Below, one piece after another: positions 56,768 through 64,000 of a stretch of 64,000 nt of DNA; the first letter of the stretch is position 1; every line of letters starts with the position of its first letter. The notes beneath the pieces were generated by a model, which was given only the letters and a program-made list of their open reading frames with translations, was not told the origin of the DNA and ran no database searches. Source of the stretch: UTCFX2 sp963827155 (GTDB lineage: Bacteria > Chloroflexota > Anaerolineae > Anaerolineales > UBA4823); contig CAWGZV010000002.1 of NCBI GenBank assembly GCA_963827155.1, positions 496,001 through 560,000 of the forward strand, written 5' to 3'. A program made the translations under genes and the position numbers.

Positions 56768-59758
56768 TTATACAAGCGTGGAGAGTTTCTGGTAGATAGC
56801 GATCAAATCTTCGCGCAGCGTCCGAGCTGAGAGATACGATCCCGCCAACACAGCCTCTAAGAGATCTTTAATATCCTTCGGTAATCTCTGATCATCGTAT
56901 GTCCATTGGACCTGATAAGAATGTGCGGCGGCTTCAATATCCTCAGGACGGTTTGGGCCAAGAGGGAGCGCTCCGGGGGCTGGGCGACCAGCCAGGATGT
57001 AATGAAGAGCTCGCGCTCCGAATTGAACCAGGTCGAATTGGACTTCAGAAGAAGACAGACCTTCGGGAAAGTGTTTAGCAATATTCCAATCAATCATGAA
57101 AGCGCCGTTCGAATTTTCCAACCAATAGTAATGCAGGATTTTGTGATCCCGGTAGATAATACCACGGCTGTGAGCGGCTTCGAGGATCTCTGCAATCTGG
57201 ATAGACATAACCAGGCCATCCAAAGTCGGCAAAAATTTTCCATTCGTGTAGCCAGTATCGCAATGAAGAAGTAAATTACTGCCTCGTTCCAATTTTTCAA
57301 CAGCCAGATAGGCAAGCCAACCATCCGATGTGCGCTTCTCAAGATCGGAGAGATAGTTATGAACGGAATCCAATCCATACCGGATTGCATGCCCAGCGAG
57401 CTGACTGGCTGATTCGCCATCATTTTCGTTTGGCAGTTCGCCTTCATCGAAACGAATAAAACCACATTCGATTAAGGGAACTACACCGATCACATCTGAA
57501 AGCAATGATAATACATGTACTTCTTCACGAAACAACGGCAGGGCGTAGTCCAATCGGTCGGGTCGAATTATCTTCACAGCCGCAAATTTTTGCCCTTTGG
57601 AGAGGGTTGGGAGTGAGCCAAGGAAGAGCCTTGCGGATGAACCTCGTGCTTCTGGGGACCAGGTATCCAACGGTTCAGCGAGCTTGAATTCCTTCTTACC
57701 TCCTAACAGAGTTTCCTTGATGCCAGACACAGTCGATACCTTTTCAAAAGGTCGTTCGCTGCGTTCGAGATTGATCAGTTTCCCTGGGGTGGAAAGCAGC
57801 GGGCGTCTAGGCTCTAAAGAGACCAGCCAACCTAATAATGAACGGATATCGAGACTCTCAACAAGGACATCCGTGGGTTCTGCCCCTTTTCTGAGCTGCT
57901 TGAATGCATCCAATAGCTGGTCAAGCCAGACAGCTGGTGCAATTTGATTTCTTAATTCACGTCCTATTAGTTCTTCTCGAGTGATGAAATCCTGTAAAGG
58001 TTCATCACGGATCAATCCAGTGGAGATCTCGTCAAGCCAGCTAGCGGCGTGATCCAGCGCTTTATCAGCAGTGATCACCCTTAAACGGTCCGGGTCCCAA
58101 AGCAACAACCTCCTCAGTCCATTTCTAGCCGAAACAAAATCCTGAAGATTCCAAGCTTCCAAAACTTTTTGAGCCTGTGAACGAGCGGGATCAATCACCT
58201 GGCTGACCATTCGTGCCGTCTCGGGCGATATTTGCGAGGAGAGGTGAAGCGGCAGGTCGATTTCCTTATATTCGATCCCTGAATTTGGCGGGTCTGGCTC
58301 GAGCTGTGTCCAGCGAGGAAGTATATTTTGCGAGAGATCCTTAATCAAATCTTCAATATCACCGCTTGTCTCTACATTAATTTCTCCACCTGAAATCAGT
58401 GATTTCAGTGCATGATGCAGCCGGCTGACTGCAACCATCGGCGGGACGATTTCATCTCCGATTAGGAGAAGTCGAATGCGGTGAGAGATATCATCCCACC
58501 AATGATGTTCGCCTTGCGAGATTGAAACAAGACGCAGATCCCAGAGGGCATTTATCCAATCGCCAGAGAGACAGTCCATCAAGATCGTTGAGGGGATTTC
58601 TCCACTCGCTGCCAGCTCAGAAATATCTTGCAGCAAGCGATAACGTTGGATATCTATCAAAGGAGTATTGGCCGCGAGCCCCATGATTCTTGTGAGACTT
58701 ATAAAATCACCATTTAGAAGCAAATCTATTCCAAAACGTTGAAAGAAAGTGTCTGTTCCTTGGAAATCGGGTATCTCACCAAGATCTAAGATAGTCTGTT
58801 GGTTTTTTTGAAGATTTGATACTTGATCAATGGAAATTTGTTTTGAATTAATCAGATCGCTTTCGGTTCGACGGATTTGATTTCGAGCGGACATCTGGAC
58901 CTGGAGTAATTTGGAGACTTTTTCTTTGAGGGGAAGGATAATTTGAGAATAAATATTTGTCGCAGAAACCTGATCCGGCCAGTCCAGCTCTTGAAGCAGT
59001 TGGGGTGCGACGCCTCCAAGAAATCCGCCGTACTCCTGGAGCATTTGGAGATAGTCGCCAGAGCGAGAATGCTGGCGGTCGGCGGTTACACCATCGGTGG
59101 TTAAGAACTGACTGTTTCCCCAGTCGATCAATGTCAGTCTCTGATTTTGGGGATCCCAGAAAATATGATCAAGTTTGATATCGTTCCAGAGTATCCCATG
59201 AGCAAGTCCATTAGGAGCATCAAACTCGAAGGCATGAACCAATTCAAGGAAATCGATTATCCCAACTATCGATCGCAGGATGATAAGCTCAGGAATTGAC
59301 TGGCGTTCGATCCATCCATTCAGCAGAAAACGTTCTTGTGCGGAAAGATACTTCATACCGGGTTCACGGTCTTCGAGGGAAGAATCGTGGTTGAAATGAA
59401 ACAGTCGAGCCATTTGTCCAAGGCTAATGCCTGAGGCTGGAGTGATAATAATGAAGAATCGCTCTGTAAATTCAGTACCTTGTCGGCTTTGATCGAGCGG
59501 GGATGGAACACGTACGGGGCGTGCAGGGGAATCTATACTTGAAAGGGCTGCCAATATTACTGATTCCTTCTGGATTTGAGCAGCCTGACGGATAAGGTCG
59601 GAAGGAAAGGACCCTCTTCTTGGACGTTTTAAAATGGCAGGAATATGGTCGATTATTGATTCGACCCGATATACTTCTCCAGCATCTCCCTCGCCTAATT
59701 TCTCGAGCAGATTCCAACCACGCTGCTTACCTGGCGCTGTTTCAAAAGAGTAATTCAT
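56768..59758 (-). CDS. Tandem kinase-like protein with two atypical kinase domains
   Basis: A 996-residue cytoplasmic protein. Domain 1: glycine-rich LLEKLGEGDAGEVYRV (18-32), Lys44, catalytic-loop equivalent HGILWNDIKLDHIFW (D193, K195) and IDWG (D212). Domain 2: KLAEPLDTW to VKII for the N-lobe, loop IIYRDHKILHYYW (D871, K873) and IDWN (D890). In both, the metal-binding Asn of HRDxKxxN is replaced by His (H198, H876) and DFG by DWG or DWN. A long alpha-helical middle region (about 280-690) separates them. No signal peptide. It heads an operon with the stalked TPR protein and is preceded by 11-bp tandem repeats at 59932-59975. Activity is uncertain. Confidence 0.75.
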   Translation of the reverse strand: MNYSFETAPGKQRGWNLLEKLGEGDAGEVYRVESIIDHIPAILKRPRRGSFPSDLIRQAAQIQKESVILAALSSIDSPARPVRVPSPLDQSRQGTEFTERFFIIITPASGISLGQMARLFHFNHDSSLEDREPGMKYLSAQERFLLNGWIERQSIPELIILRSIVGIIDFLELVHAFEFDAPNGLAHGILWNDIKLDHIFWDPQNQRLTLIDWGNSQFLTTDGVTADRQHSRSGDYLQMLQEYGGFLGGVAPQLLQELDWPDQVSATNIYSQIILPLKEKVSKLLQVQMSARNQIRRTESDLINSKQISIDQVSNLQKNQQTILDLGEIPDFQGTDTFFQRFGIDLLLNGDFISLTRIMGLAANTPLIDIQRYRLLQDISELAASGEIPSTILMDCLSGDWINALWDLRLVSISQGEHHWWDDISHRIRLLLIGDEIVPPMVAVSRLHHALKSLISGGEINVETSGDIEDLIKDLSQNILPRWTQLEPDPPNSGIEYKEIDLPLHLSSQISPETARMVSQVIDPARSQAQKVLEAWNLQDFVSARNGLRRLLLWDPDRLRVITADKALDHAASWLDEISTGLIRDEPLQDFITREELIGRELRNQIAPAVWLDQLLDAFKQLRKGAEPTDVLVESLDIRSLLGWLVSLEPRRPLLSTPGKLINLERSERPFEKVSTVSGIKETLLGGKKEFKLAEPLDTWSPEARGSSARLFLGSLPTLSKGQKFAAVKIIRPDRLDYALPLFREEVHVLSLLSDVIGVVPLIECGFIRFDEGELPNENDGESASQLAGHAIRYGLDSVHNYLSDLEKRTSDGWLAYLAVEKLERGSNLLLHCDTGYTNGKFLPTLDGLVMSIQIAEILEAAHSRGIIYRDHKILHYYWLENSNGAFMIDWNIAKHFPEGLSSSEVQFDLVQFGARALHYILAGRPAPGALPLGPNRPEDIEAAAHSYQVQWTYDDQRLPKDIKDLLEAVLAGSYLSARTLREDLIAIYQKLSTLV

Positions 59759-59931
59759 TTCAGCTTGCCCAATTTTGGAGGGGAAAGAATCATATTCGGA
59801 GGAGGAGGAGGGGATGGGTAATCATAATTGGAATTGGGATTTTGCGTGCCAATATTACCATGGTTTATGAAAGTATAAATATCGTAGATAAGGCAAAAAC
59901 TTTAGAATAAAAATAAAAAATAACAAAACTG

Positions 59932-59975
59932 ATGGGGATAAATAGGGCAACCGTAGGGTAATCGTAGGGTAATCG
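59932..59975 (-). promoter_or_regulatory. Tandem 11-bp repeat array upstream of the tandem-kinase operon
   Basis: TAGGGTAATCG occurs twice in direct contact (59954-59964, 59965-59975), preceded by TAGGGCAACCG (59943-59953) and the weaker ATGGGGATAAA (59932-59942). The 11-bp period matches one DNA turn. On the minus strand, the units read CGATTACCCTA. They lie 174-217 bases before the kinase start codon. Protein bound is unknown. Confidence 0.55.
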
Positions 59976-60044
59976 TCAAGCAGGTTGATTCCCCATTTGG
60001 TATTATATGGTCGAAGGGCGATTTCTCTTCTTCTCCTCCTTAGA

Positions 60045-60073
60045 GAGAGCCGGGAGCGGCGTACCCGGCTCTC
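60045..60073 (-). terminator. 10-bp GC-rich hairpin downstream of tag
   Basis: GAGAGCCGGG at 60045-60054 pairs with CCCGGCTCTC at 60064-60073, loop 9 bases. No U-tract follows on the minus strand, so the terminator function is only likely. Confidence 0.45.
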
Positions 60074-60096
60074 AACGATTCCAGACACTCTTTCCC

Positions 60097-60675
60097 TCAA
60101 CTGTTGATCTTATTGATCGCCTCGAATCGAAAACAATCTATCGTATGATCGTTCACCAGCCCAGTCGCCTGCATATGAGCATAGCAAATCGTCGATCCAA
60201 CAAACTTAAATCCCCGCTGGATGAGGTCCCTGCTCATCGCGTCTGATTCGACTGTACGAGATGGGATCTCTAACTCTGTATTCCAGCCTTTTATTATCGG
60301 CTTGTGATTGACAAAAGACCACATGTATCGGTCGAAATTGCCAAATTCCTCCTGGATTTGCAGGAAAGCACGTGCATTTGAGATGCTCGCGCTGATTTTG
60401 CTTTTATTACGAATGATGCCTGCATCTAACATCAGCGCAGAGATCTTTTCTTCATCGAACTCAGCAACTAATATGGGGTCGAAATGGGAGAAAGCATTTC
60501 GGAAGTTTTCTCGTTTGTACAAGATGGTTCTCCAGCTCAAACCAGCCTGAAAACCTTCCAGTGTTAAAAATTCGAACCACAAGCGATCATCGTGAACAGG
60601 AACACCCCATTCCTGATCATGATAATTGATATAAAGCGGATCATTTTCCGGTACCCAGGTACATCTCTTCGTCAC
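60097..60675 (-). CDS. tag: DNA-3-methyladenine glycosylase I
   Basis: Removes 3-methyladenine from alkylated DNA. The zinc-site residues of Tag are visible: Cys5 in RCTWV, His19 in YHDQEWG, and the C-terminal His and Cys in NDHTIDCFRF. The helix-hairpin-helix-like core with LEGFQAGLSWRTIL holds the Glu that contacts the base. It is 192 residues, normal. The GTG start overlaps the ATL gene's stop (GTGA), so the two repair proteins are made together. Confidence 0.93.
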   Translation of the reverse strand: MTKRCTWVPENDPLYINYHDQEWGVPVHDDRLWFEFLTLEGFQAGLSWRTILYKRENFRNAFSHFDPILVAEFDEEKISALMLDAGIIRNKSKISASISNARAFLQIQEEFGNFDRYMWSFVNHKPIIKGWNTELEIPSRTVESDAMSRDLIQRGFKFVGSTICYAHMQATGLVNDHTIDCFRFEAINKINS

Positions 60676-61061
60676 AATGTACCCTCCTTGGTCGAGTTGA
60701 TCTTAACTTCGGACCATTGATATTTCTTAAGATCAATCCTACCTTTTTCATTGAAAATAATCCCTTCAGATTCGAGTAAAGCTCGTTGTTCCGCTCCTGC
60801 TGAACCACCCAGGCTGATTTTGCCCTGAGAATTAATGACTCGCTGCCAGGGGACATTTGACGGACAGGCAGACATAGCTCCACCAACCCAACGCGGACCC
60901 ACAGATCGATAGTCGATAGGAGAAATCCCATTGGGAAGGTTTACTAAAGCAGCAATCTGTCCATATGTTGCGATATAACCTGGTGGGATTTGTTTAACAA
61001 TCTCCCAAACCAACAACCGATATTCTTGAGGGTCAGGCGGTGAGCTGAAACCAAAGCTCAT
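60672..61061 (-). CDS. Alkyltransferase-like protein (ATL)
   Basis: A 129-residue protein of the O6-alkylguanine-DNA alkyltransferase fold. The start at 61061 (MSFGFSSPPD) is preferred, with AGGAAGG upstream. The block where MGMT has PCHRV reads NVPWQRVINSQG, so the acceptor Cys is Trp72. ATL proteins bind O6-alkylguanine and flag it for nucleotide-excision repair rather than removing the alkyl group. The Arg finger-like segment in LPNGISPIDYRSVGPRW is kept. It is coupled to tag. Confidence 0.88.
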   Translation of the reverse strand: MSFGFSSPPDPQEYRLLVWEIVKQIPPGYIATYGQIAALVNLPNGISPIDYRSVGPRWVGGAMSACPSNVPWQRVINSQGKISLGGSAGAEQRALLESEGIIFNEKGRIDLKKYQWSEVKINSTKEGTL

Positions 61062-61153
61062 AAAAAACCTTCCTTTCTTTGGTTGAGCCAATACTATAAG
61101 CGAACGATGGTTCCAAGTCAAGGTGAGGGTCGTATCGTTTATAATCTTAACCT

Positions 61154-62732
61154 GTGATTGAGACGGATCGAACTGACAATCGTCAGATCGTAAGGGCTGC
61201 TTCAACTGTGATGGCTGCTTTCGTACTCAGCAATATTAATGGGTCTGGCGCGCCAGATTCTGGTTGCTGATGCATTTGGCACACAGGCTTCGATCGAGGC
61301 TTTCAATGCCGCGAACAGGGTATCTGAGACATTATTTAATCTAGTGGCTGGCGGGGCGCTCAGCTCCGCATTTATCCCCACATTCACTGCACTGTTGAGT
61401 CAAAAACATCGCGAACAAGCCTGGAAGCTAGCATCCTCCATTGCCAATCTTGTGCTGTTAGTTACGATTCTGATTGCAGTAATTGCTTGGGTTTTTGCCC
61501 CATGGATTGTACGAAATTTACTTGCTCCAGGATTTGCAAATGATCCAGTCAAAGAATCTCTGACGATATCTTTAATGCAGCTCATGCTGCCTTCGGCAGT
61601 AATTTTTGGCTTAAGCGGATTGGTGATGGGTGTGCTGAATTCGCATCAGATTTTTTTGCTCCCGGCATTAGCGCCGGCGTTGTATCAATTCGGCTTGATT
61701 ATTGGCGTGCTTGTGTTCGCACCAACTATGGGAATTGTGGGATTAGGTTGGGGTGTTTTGATCGGAGCAACGCTGCACCTTTTATTCCAACTGCCGGCTT
61801 TGTTCAATCTACACGGCAAATATGTGTTTTCATTTGGCTTGCGCTCACCAGATGTACGTGAGGTTGCCCGATTGATGGCTCCTCGATTGTTGGGGGTAGC
61901 AGTGGTGCAGCTCAATTTTTGGATCAATACTCGGCTGGCTTCTAATTTTATGGAAGGCAGCGTAACCGGGGTGGTCTTAGGCTTCACGTTAATGTTAATG
62001 CCACAGGCAGCGATTGCTCAGTCTATTGCGATCGCAGCCCTACCGACATTTTCGGCCCAGGCTGCTCAAGGGCGATTTAATGAATTAAGGCATTCCCTTG
62101 CCAGCAGCTTGAGGGCTGTAGTGATTTTTTCAATACCAGCATCGATTGGGCTCATGATCCTGCGTGAACCCATAATCGAGATGCTTTACCAACGAGGCGA
62201 GTTTAATTATCGGTCAACCCAACTGGTTGCATGGGCTTTACTTTGGTTTGTGGCTGGCTTACTTGGGCACTCTCTCGTGGAAATTTTGTCCAGGGCTTTT
62301 TATTCACTACATGACACAAAGACTCCGGTGCTGATTGGGATTGCAGCAATGAGCACAAACATCGGGTTAAGCTATCTTTTTTCAAGCCTGTTCATAAAAA
62401 TCGGATGGCTTCCACATGGCGGACTGGCATTAGCTAATTCAACCGCTACCGCCCTTGAGGCTGCGGCACTGTTTTACTTGATGAGGCGCAGGCTGATCGG
62501 CCTTGAGACAAGATACCTTATCGATGGTTTTTGGCGAACGCTTGGAGCAAGTCTTATTATGGCAGCTGCAATTCTTGGCTGGCAAGCATTCGGCAGACCT
62601 TCTCCGAACTGGGTGGAAGCAATTGGCGGTATCTTAATTGGAACAATCATTTTTCTAATATCTGCATGGGTAATTAAAATTAGTGAATTTCAGGAACTTG
62701 TTGGTTTTGTGAAGATGCGATTAACAGGATGA
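61154..62732 (+). CDS. murJ: Lipid II flippase MurJ/MviN, N-terminal frameshift
   Basis: Polytopic MOP-superfamily transporter for the peptidoglycan precursor. The frame from GTG at 61154 reads IETDRTDNRQIVRAASTVMAA with FVLSN, and shifts near 61227-61235 (a lost T) into ILMGLARQILVADAFGT with SIEAFNAANRVSETLF, the MurJ N-terminal motif. LVAGGALSSAFIPTFT and LVAWALLWFVAGLLGHSLVEI follow. Total about 526 residues, 14 helices. It is divergent from the ATL gene and overlaps the next gene's start (ATGA). Essential in most bacteria, so the break is almost certainly an error. Confidence 0.88.
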
Positions 62733-63703
62733 ATTTTTGGAAGCAGATTCCGAATGCAACGAGGATTTATCTGGTAATCCTTATTTACCTGGTTTTTCTT
62801 TTGTGCGGACTAATATTCCTGCGCCAATCAAGAGACTCATCCGGTGAATTCTTCGTGAGTAAAATATTGATGAGGTTCGATAAAGGAAGTTCTGCGACCT
62901 CGACGTTCGAGGCGTTTGCCTCGCTCCCCACTCAAACTTACTCACCGCAGACAGCCTGGCTTCGGGCGCGGACCAATGTCCAGATTTATCAAGGTCCTGG
63001 GTCTGAATATCCCAGTGTGGCATGGCTTGAGAGCGACCAGACCTCAGAGATTATCGGAGTCTCTGAAAATGAGCAGTGGTGGGCAATTAAACTGCCGTAT
63101 CTTTCTGAAGGGCGAGGATGGGTTTCCGCGGAACAAGTGGAACCTCATAATGTGGAGAATGTAGAGATTCTTGAGAACGCAGGTGAATCACCAATTGCAA
63201 CAACTACAATCAATCTTGCTAAAGCCAAGGCAATTTCGAACATCAACATCCGAAGTGGGCCAGATCTAAAATACCGGAAAATTGGAACCCTTGAGATCGA
63301 TCAGTCCGCTGTAATTCTCGCTGAATTGGCAGACGGTTACTGGTGGTTGATTAAAGTTCCTGGAACTGAAAACCTGCAAGGATGGATATCTAAGGATTAT
63401 GCGGTAGCCCAGAATGCGGATAACATCCCAATTATCGATGGACAGGCGAATTCGCAAACCACATTGACATCTGGCTCGCCGTTTCTAACCGCTAATGCAA
63501 CAGTGAATATCCGCAGTGGTCCAGATATCACTTCCACCATCATTGGTACTATAAATCAAGGGCAAGTTGCGGAAATTGTGGGTAGAACAAGTGATGGCAT
63601 TTGGTGGGCGATTAGCTTTTCGGCAGCAGAAAATCAACGCGGGTGGGTTGCTGCTGCTTATGTTAAAGCAGAAAATGCTGAAAATGTTCCAGTGATCCCA
63701 TAA
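62729..63703 (+). CDS. Membrane-anchored protein with three SH3b domains
   Basis: A 324-residue protein with one N-terminal membrane helix (IYLVILIYLVFLLCGLIFL) and three bacterial SH3 repeats at about 80-140, 170-230 and 258-318. Each has N-(V/I)-xI-x-GP, for example VNIRSGPDITSTIIG, and a WW pair with a closing GWV. SH3b domains often bind peptidoglycan or its peptides. Its ATG overlaps the murJ stop by four bases, which suits a cell-wall role. Confidence 0.8.
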   Translation: MNFWKQIPNATRIYLVILIYLVFLLCGLIFLRQSRDSSGEFFVSKILMRFDKGSSATSTFEAFASLPTQTYSPQTAWLRARTNVQIYQGPGSEYPSVAWLESDQTSEIIGVSENEQWWAIKLPYLSEGRGWVSAEQVEPHNVENVEILENAGESPIATTTINLAKAKAISNINIRSGPDLKYRKIGTLEIDQSAVILAELADGYWWLIKVPGTENLQGWISKDYAVAQNADNIPIIDGQANSQTTLTSGSPFLTANATVNIRSGPDITSTIIGTINQGQVAEIVGRTSDGIWWAISFSAAENQRGWVAAAYVKAENAENVPVIP

Positions 63704-63724
63704 ACCAACCCCCAGTACCAATCA

Positions 63725-64000
63725 TCAGCTCAGAACCCAAAAAAGAATTTGGGCAGCTGCAATCCCAAGGATCATGCCAGCCAGAGCTTCCAAGGGAGTA
63801 TGTCCAAGGACCTCACGCAATTGTTCTTGTTTCAGAGGGTGTCCACTGGCAAGCTCTCTGATCATTTGATTTATTATTTCTGCGTGCTTGCCAGCCTGGC
63901 GACGGATTCCGGTTGCATCATAGATCACAATAATGGCTAATACACAAGCGATTGCAAATAGAGGTGAATTAAAACCAAAATTAAGTGCAATAGATTGCGC
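63725..64000 (-). CDS. DUF212/YuiD-like divergent PAP2 membrane protein, 5' end outside window
   Basis: The frame is open to base 64000, so the start is beyond the window; about 91 residues are seen. They include NSPLFAIACVLAIIVIYDATGIRRQAGKHAE, given here only in part as IIVIYDATGIRRQAGKHA, and LGHTPLEALAGMILGI, both hallmarks of the divergent PAP2 (YuiD/DUF212) family. Integral membrane protein, possibly a phosphatase; function is not known for most members. Confidence 0.8.
   Translation of the reverse strand, partial: AQSIALNFGFNSPLFAIACVLAIIVIYDATGIRRQAGKHAEIINQMIRELASGHPLKQEQLREVLGHTPLEALAGMILGIAAAQILFWVLS

Larger units (their letters stand above)
59759..60096. other. 338-bp intergenic region without genes
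   Basis: No convincing open frame is seen. It holds a GGA-repeat purine tract near 59798-59815, an A/T-rich stretch at 59850-59930, four degenerate 11-bp repeats (59932-59975) and a 10-bp hairpin at 60045-60073. It is the upstream region of the tandem kinase gene and the downstream region of tag. Confidence 0.7.

Noticed and set aside
59798..59815. GGA triplet repeat as a regulatory repeat
   Set aside because: Short, low-complexity purine tract of four to five units; nothing separates it from chance or a strong purine-rich leader.
1..64000. CRISPR arrays, insertion sequences, rRNA and tRNA genes
   Set aside because: No regularly spaced repeats, transposase motifs, rRNA cores or cloverleaf-forming intergenic sequences were found.

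Overview
This is a roughly 64 kb, moderate-GC chromosomal window that looks like a bacterium of the Chloroflexota, most likely an Anaerolineae-type lineage. That placement is inferred from gene content and style, not from a marker-gene tree. The clues are several membrane proteins with long Thr/Pro-rich extracellular stalks, a receptor-like lipoprotein with an APH-type kinase domain, a two-component-propeller histidine kinase, an AAA ATPase fused to an OmpR-type winged helix, DUF2723, DUF3090 and DUF3160 proteins, and a SCO1664-like kinase. No rRNA, tRNA, CRISPR array, insertion sequence or prophage was found.

Layout. 0-3.5 kb: DUF429 protein (cut by the window edge), lipid kinase, XPB/Helicase_C_3-like protein. 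3.5-11.4 kb: an envelope block with a VWA lipoprotein, a DUF4349 lipoprotein, a 50-residue membrane peptide, a receptor-like APH kinase lipoprotein, the AAA/winged-helix regulator and a stalked LamG-like protein. Two of these promoters carry TGAC repeats at exact 11-bp spacing. 11.4-14.6 kb: zinc/manganese ABC importer with a Fur/Zur regulator and a perfect Zur-like box. 14.6-19.1 kb: DUF2723 protein, galT, 2-hydroxyacid dehydrogenase, HAD phosphatase. 19.1-20.4 kb: HtrA protease. 20.6-26.1 kb: two related Cys-rich small polypeptides plus a sulfotransferase, facing an operon of two alkaline-phosphatase-superfamily enzymes with two small membrane proteins. 26-33.4 kb: holin-like membrane protein, DUF4332 protein, ADP-forming acyl-CoA synthetase fused to GNAT, CrtI-like oxidoreductase, MbfA/VIT1-like protein. 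33.5-40.8 kb: RarA, phosphatase/DUF3090/SCO1664 module, homoserine dehydrogenase, S1 protein, thiolase. 40.9-46.1 kb: a two-component system. 46.2-54.9 kb: SRPBCC protein, membrane alpha/beta hydrolase, DUF3160, CapA, M20 peptidase. 55-59.8 kb: stalked TPR protein and a tandem kinase. 60-64 kb: Tag and ATL alkylation repair, MurJ, SH3b protein and a cut DUF212/YuiD-like protein.

A main caveat is quality. About seventeen genes, including the normally essential murJ and an S1 ribosomal protein gene, are broken by single-base frame changes, many at homopolymers. This pattern is best explained by sequencing or assembly indels. I report these genes as single loci with the break noted.

The best candidates for undescribed biology are: the paired small Cys-rich polypeptides with a shared leader-like motif next to a sulfotransferase (20.6-21.7 kb); the envelope regulon marked by 11-bp phased TGAC repeats next to an AAA/winged-helix regulator; and the tandem pseudokinase-like protein with its stalked TPR partner, which has its own 11-bp repeat array upstream.
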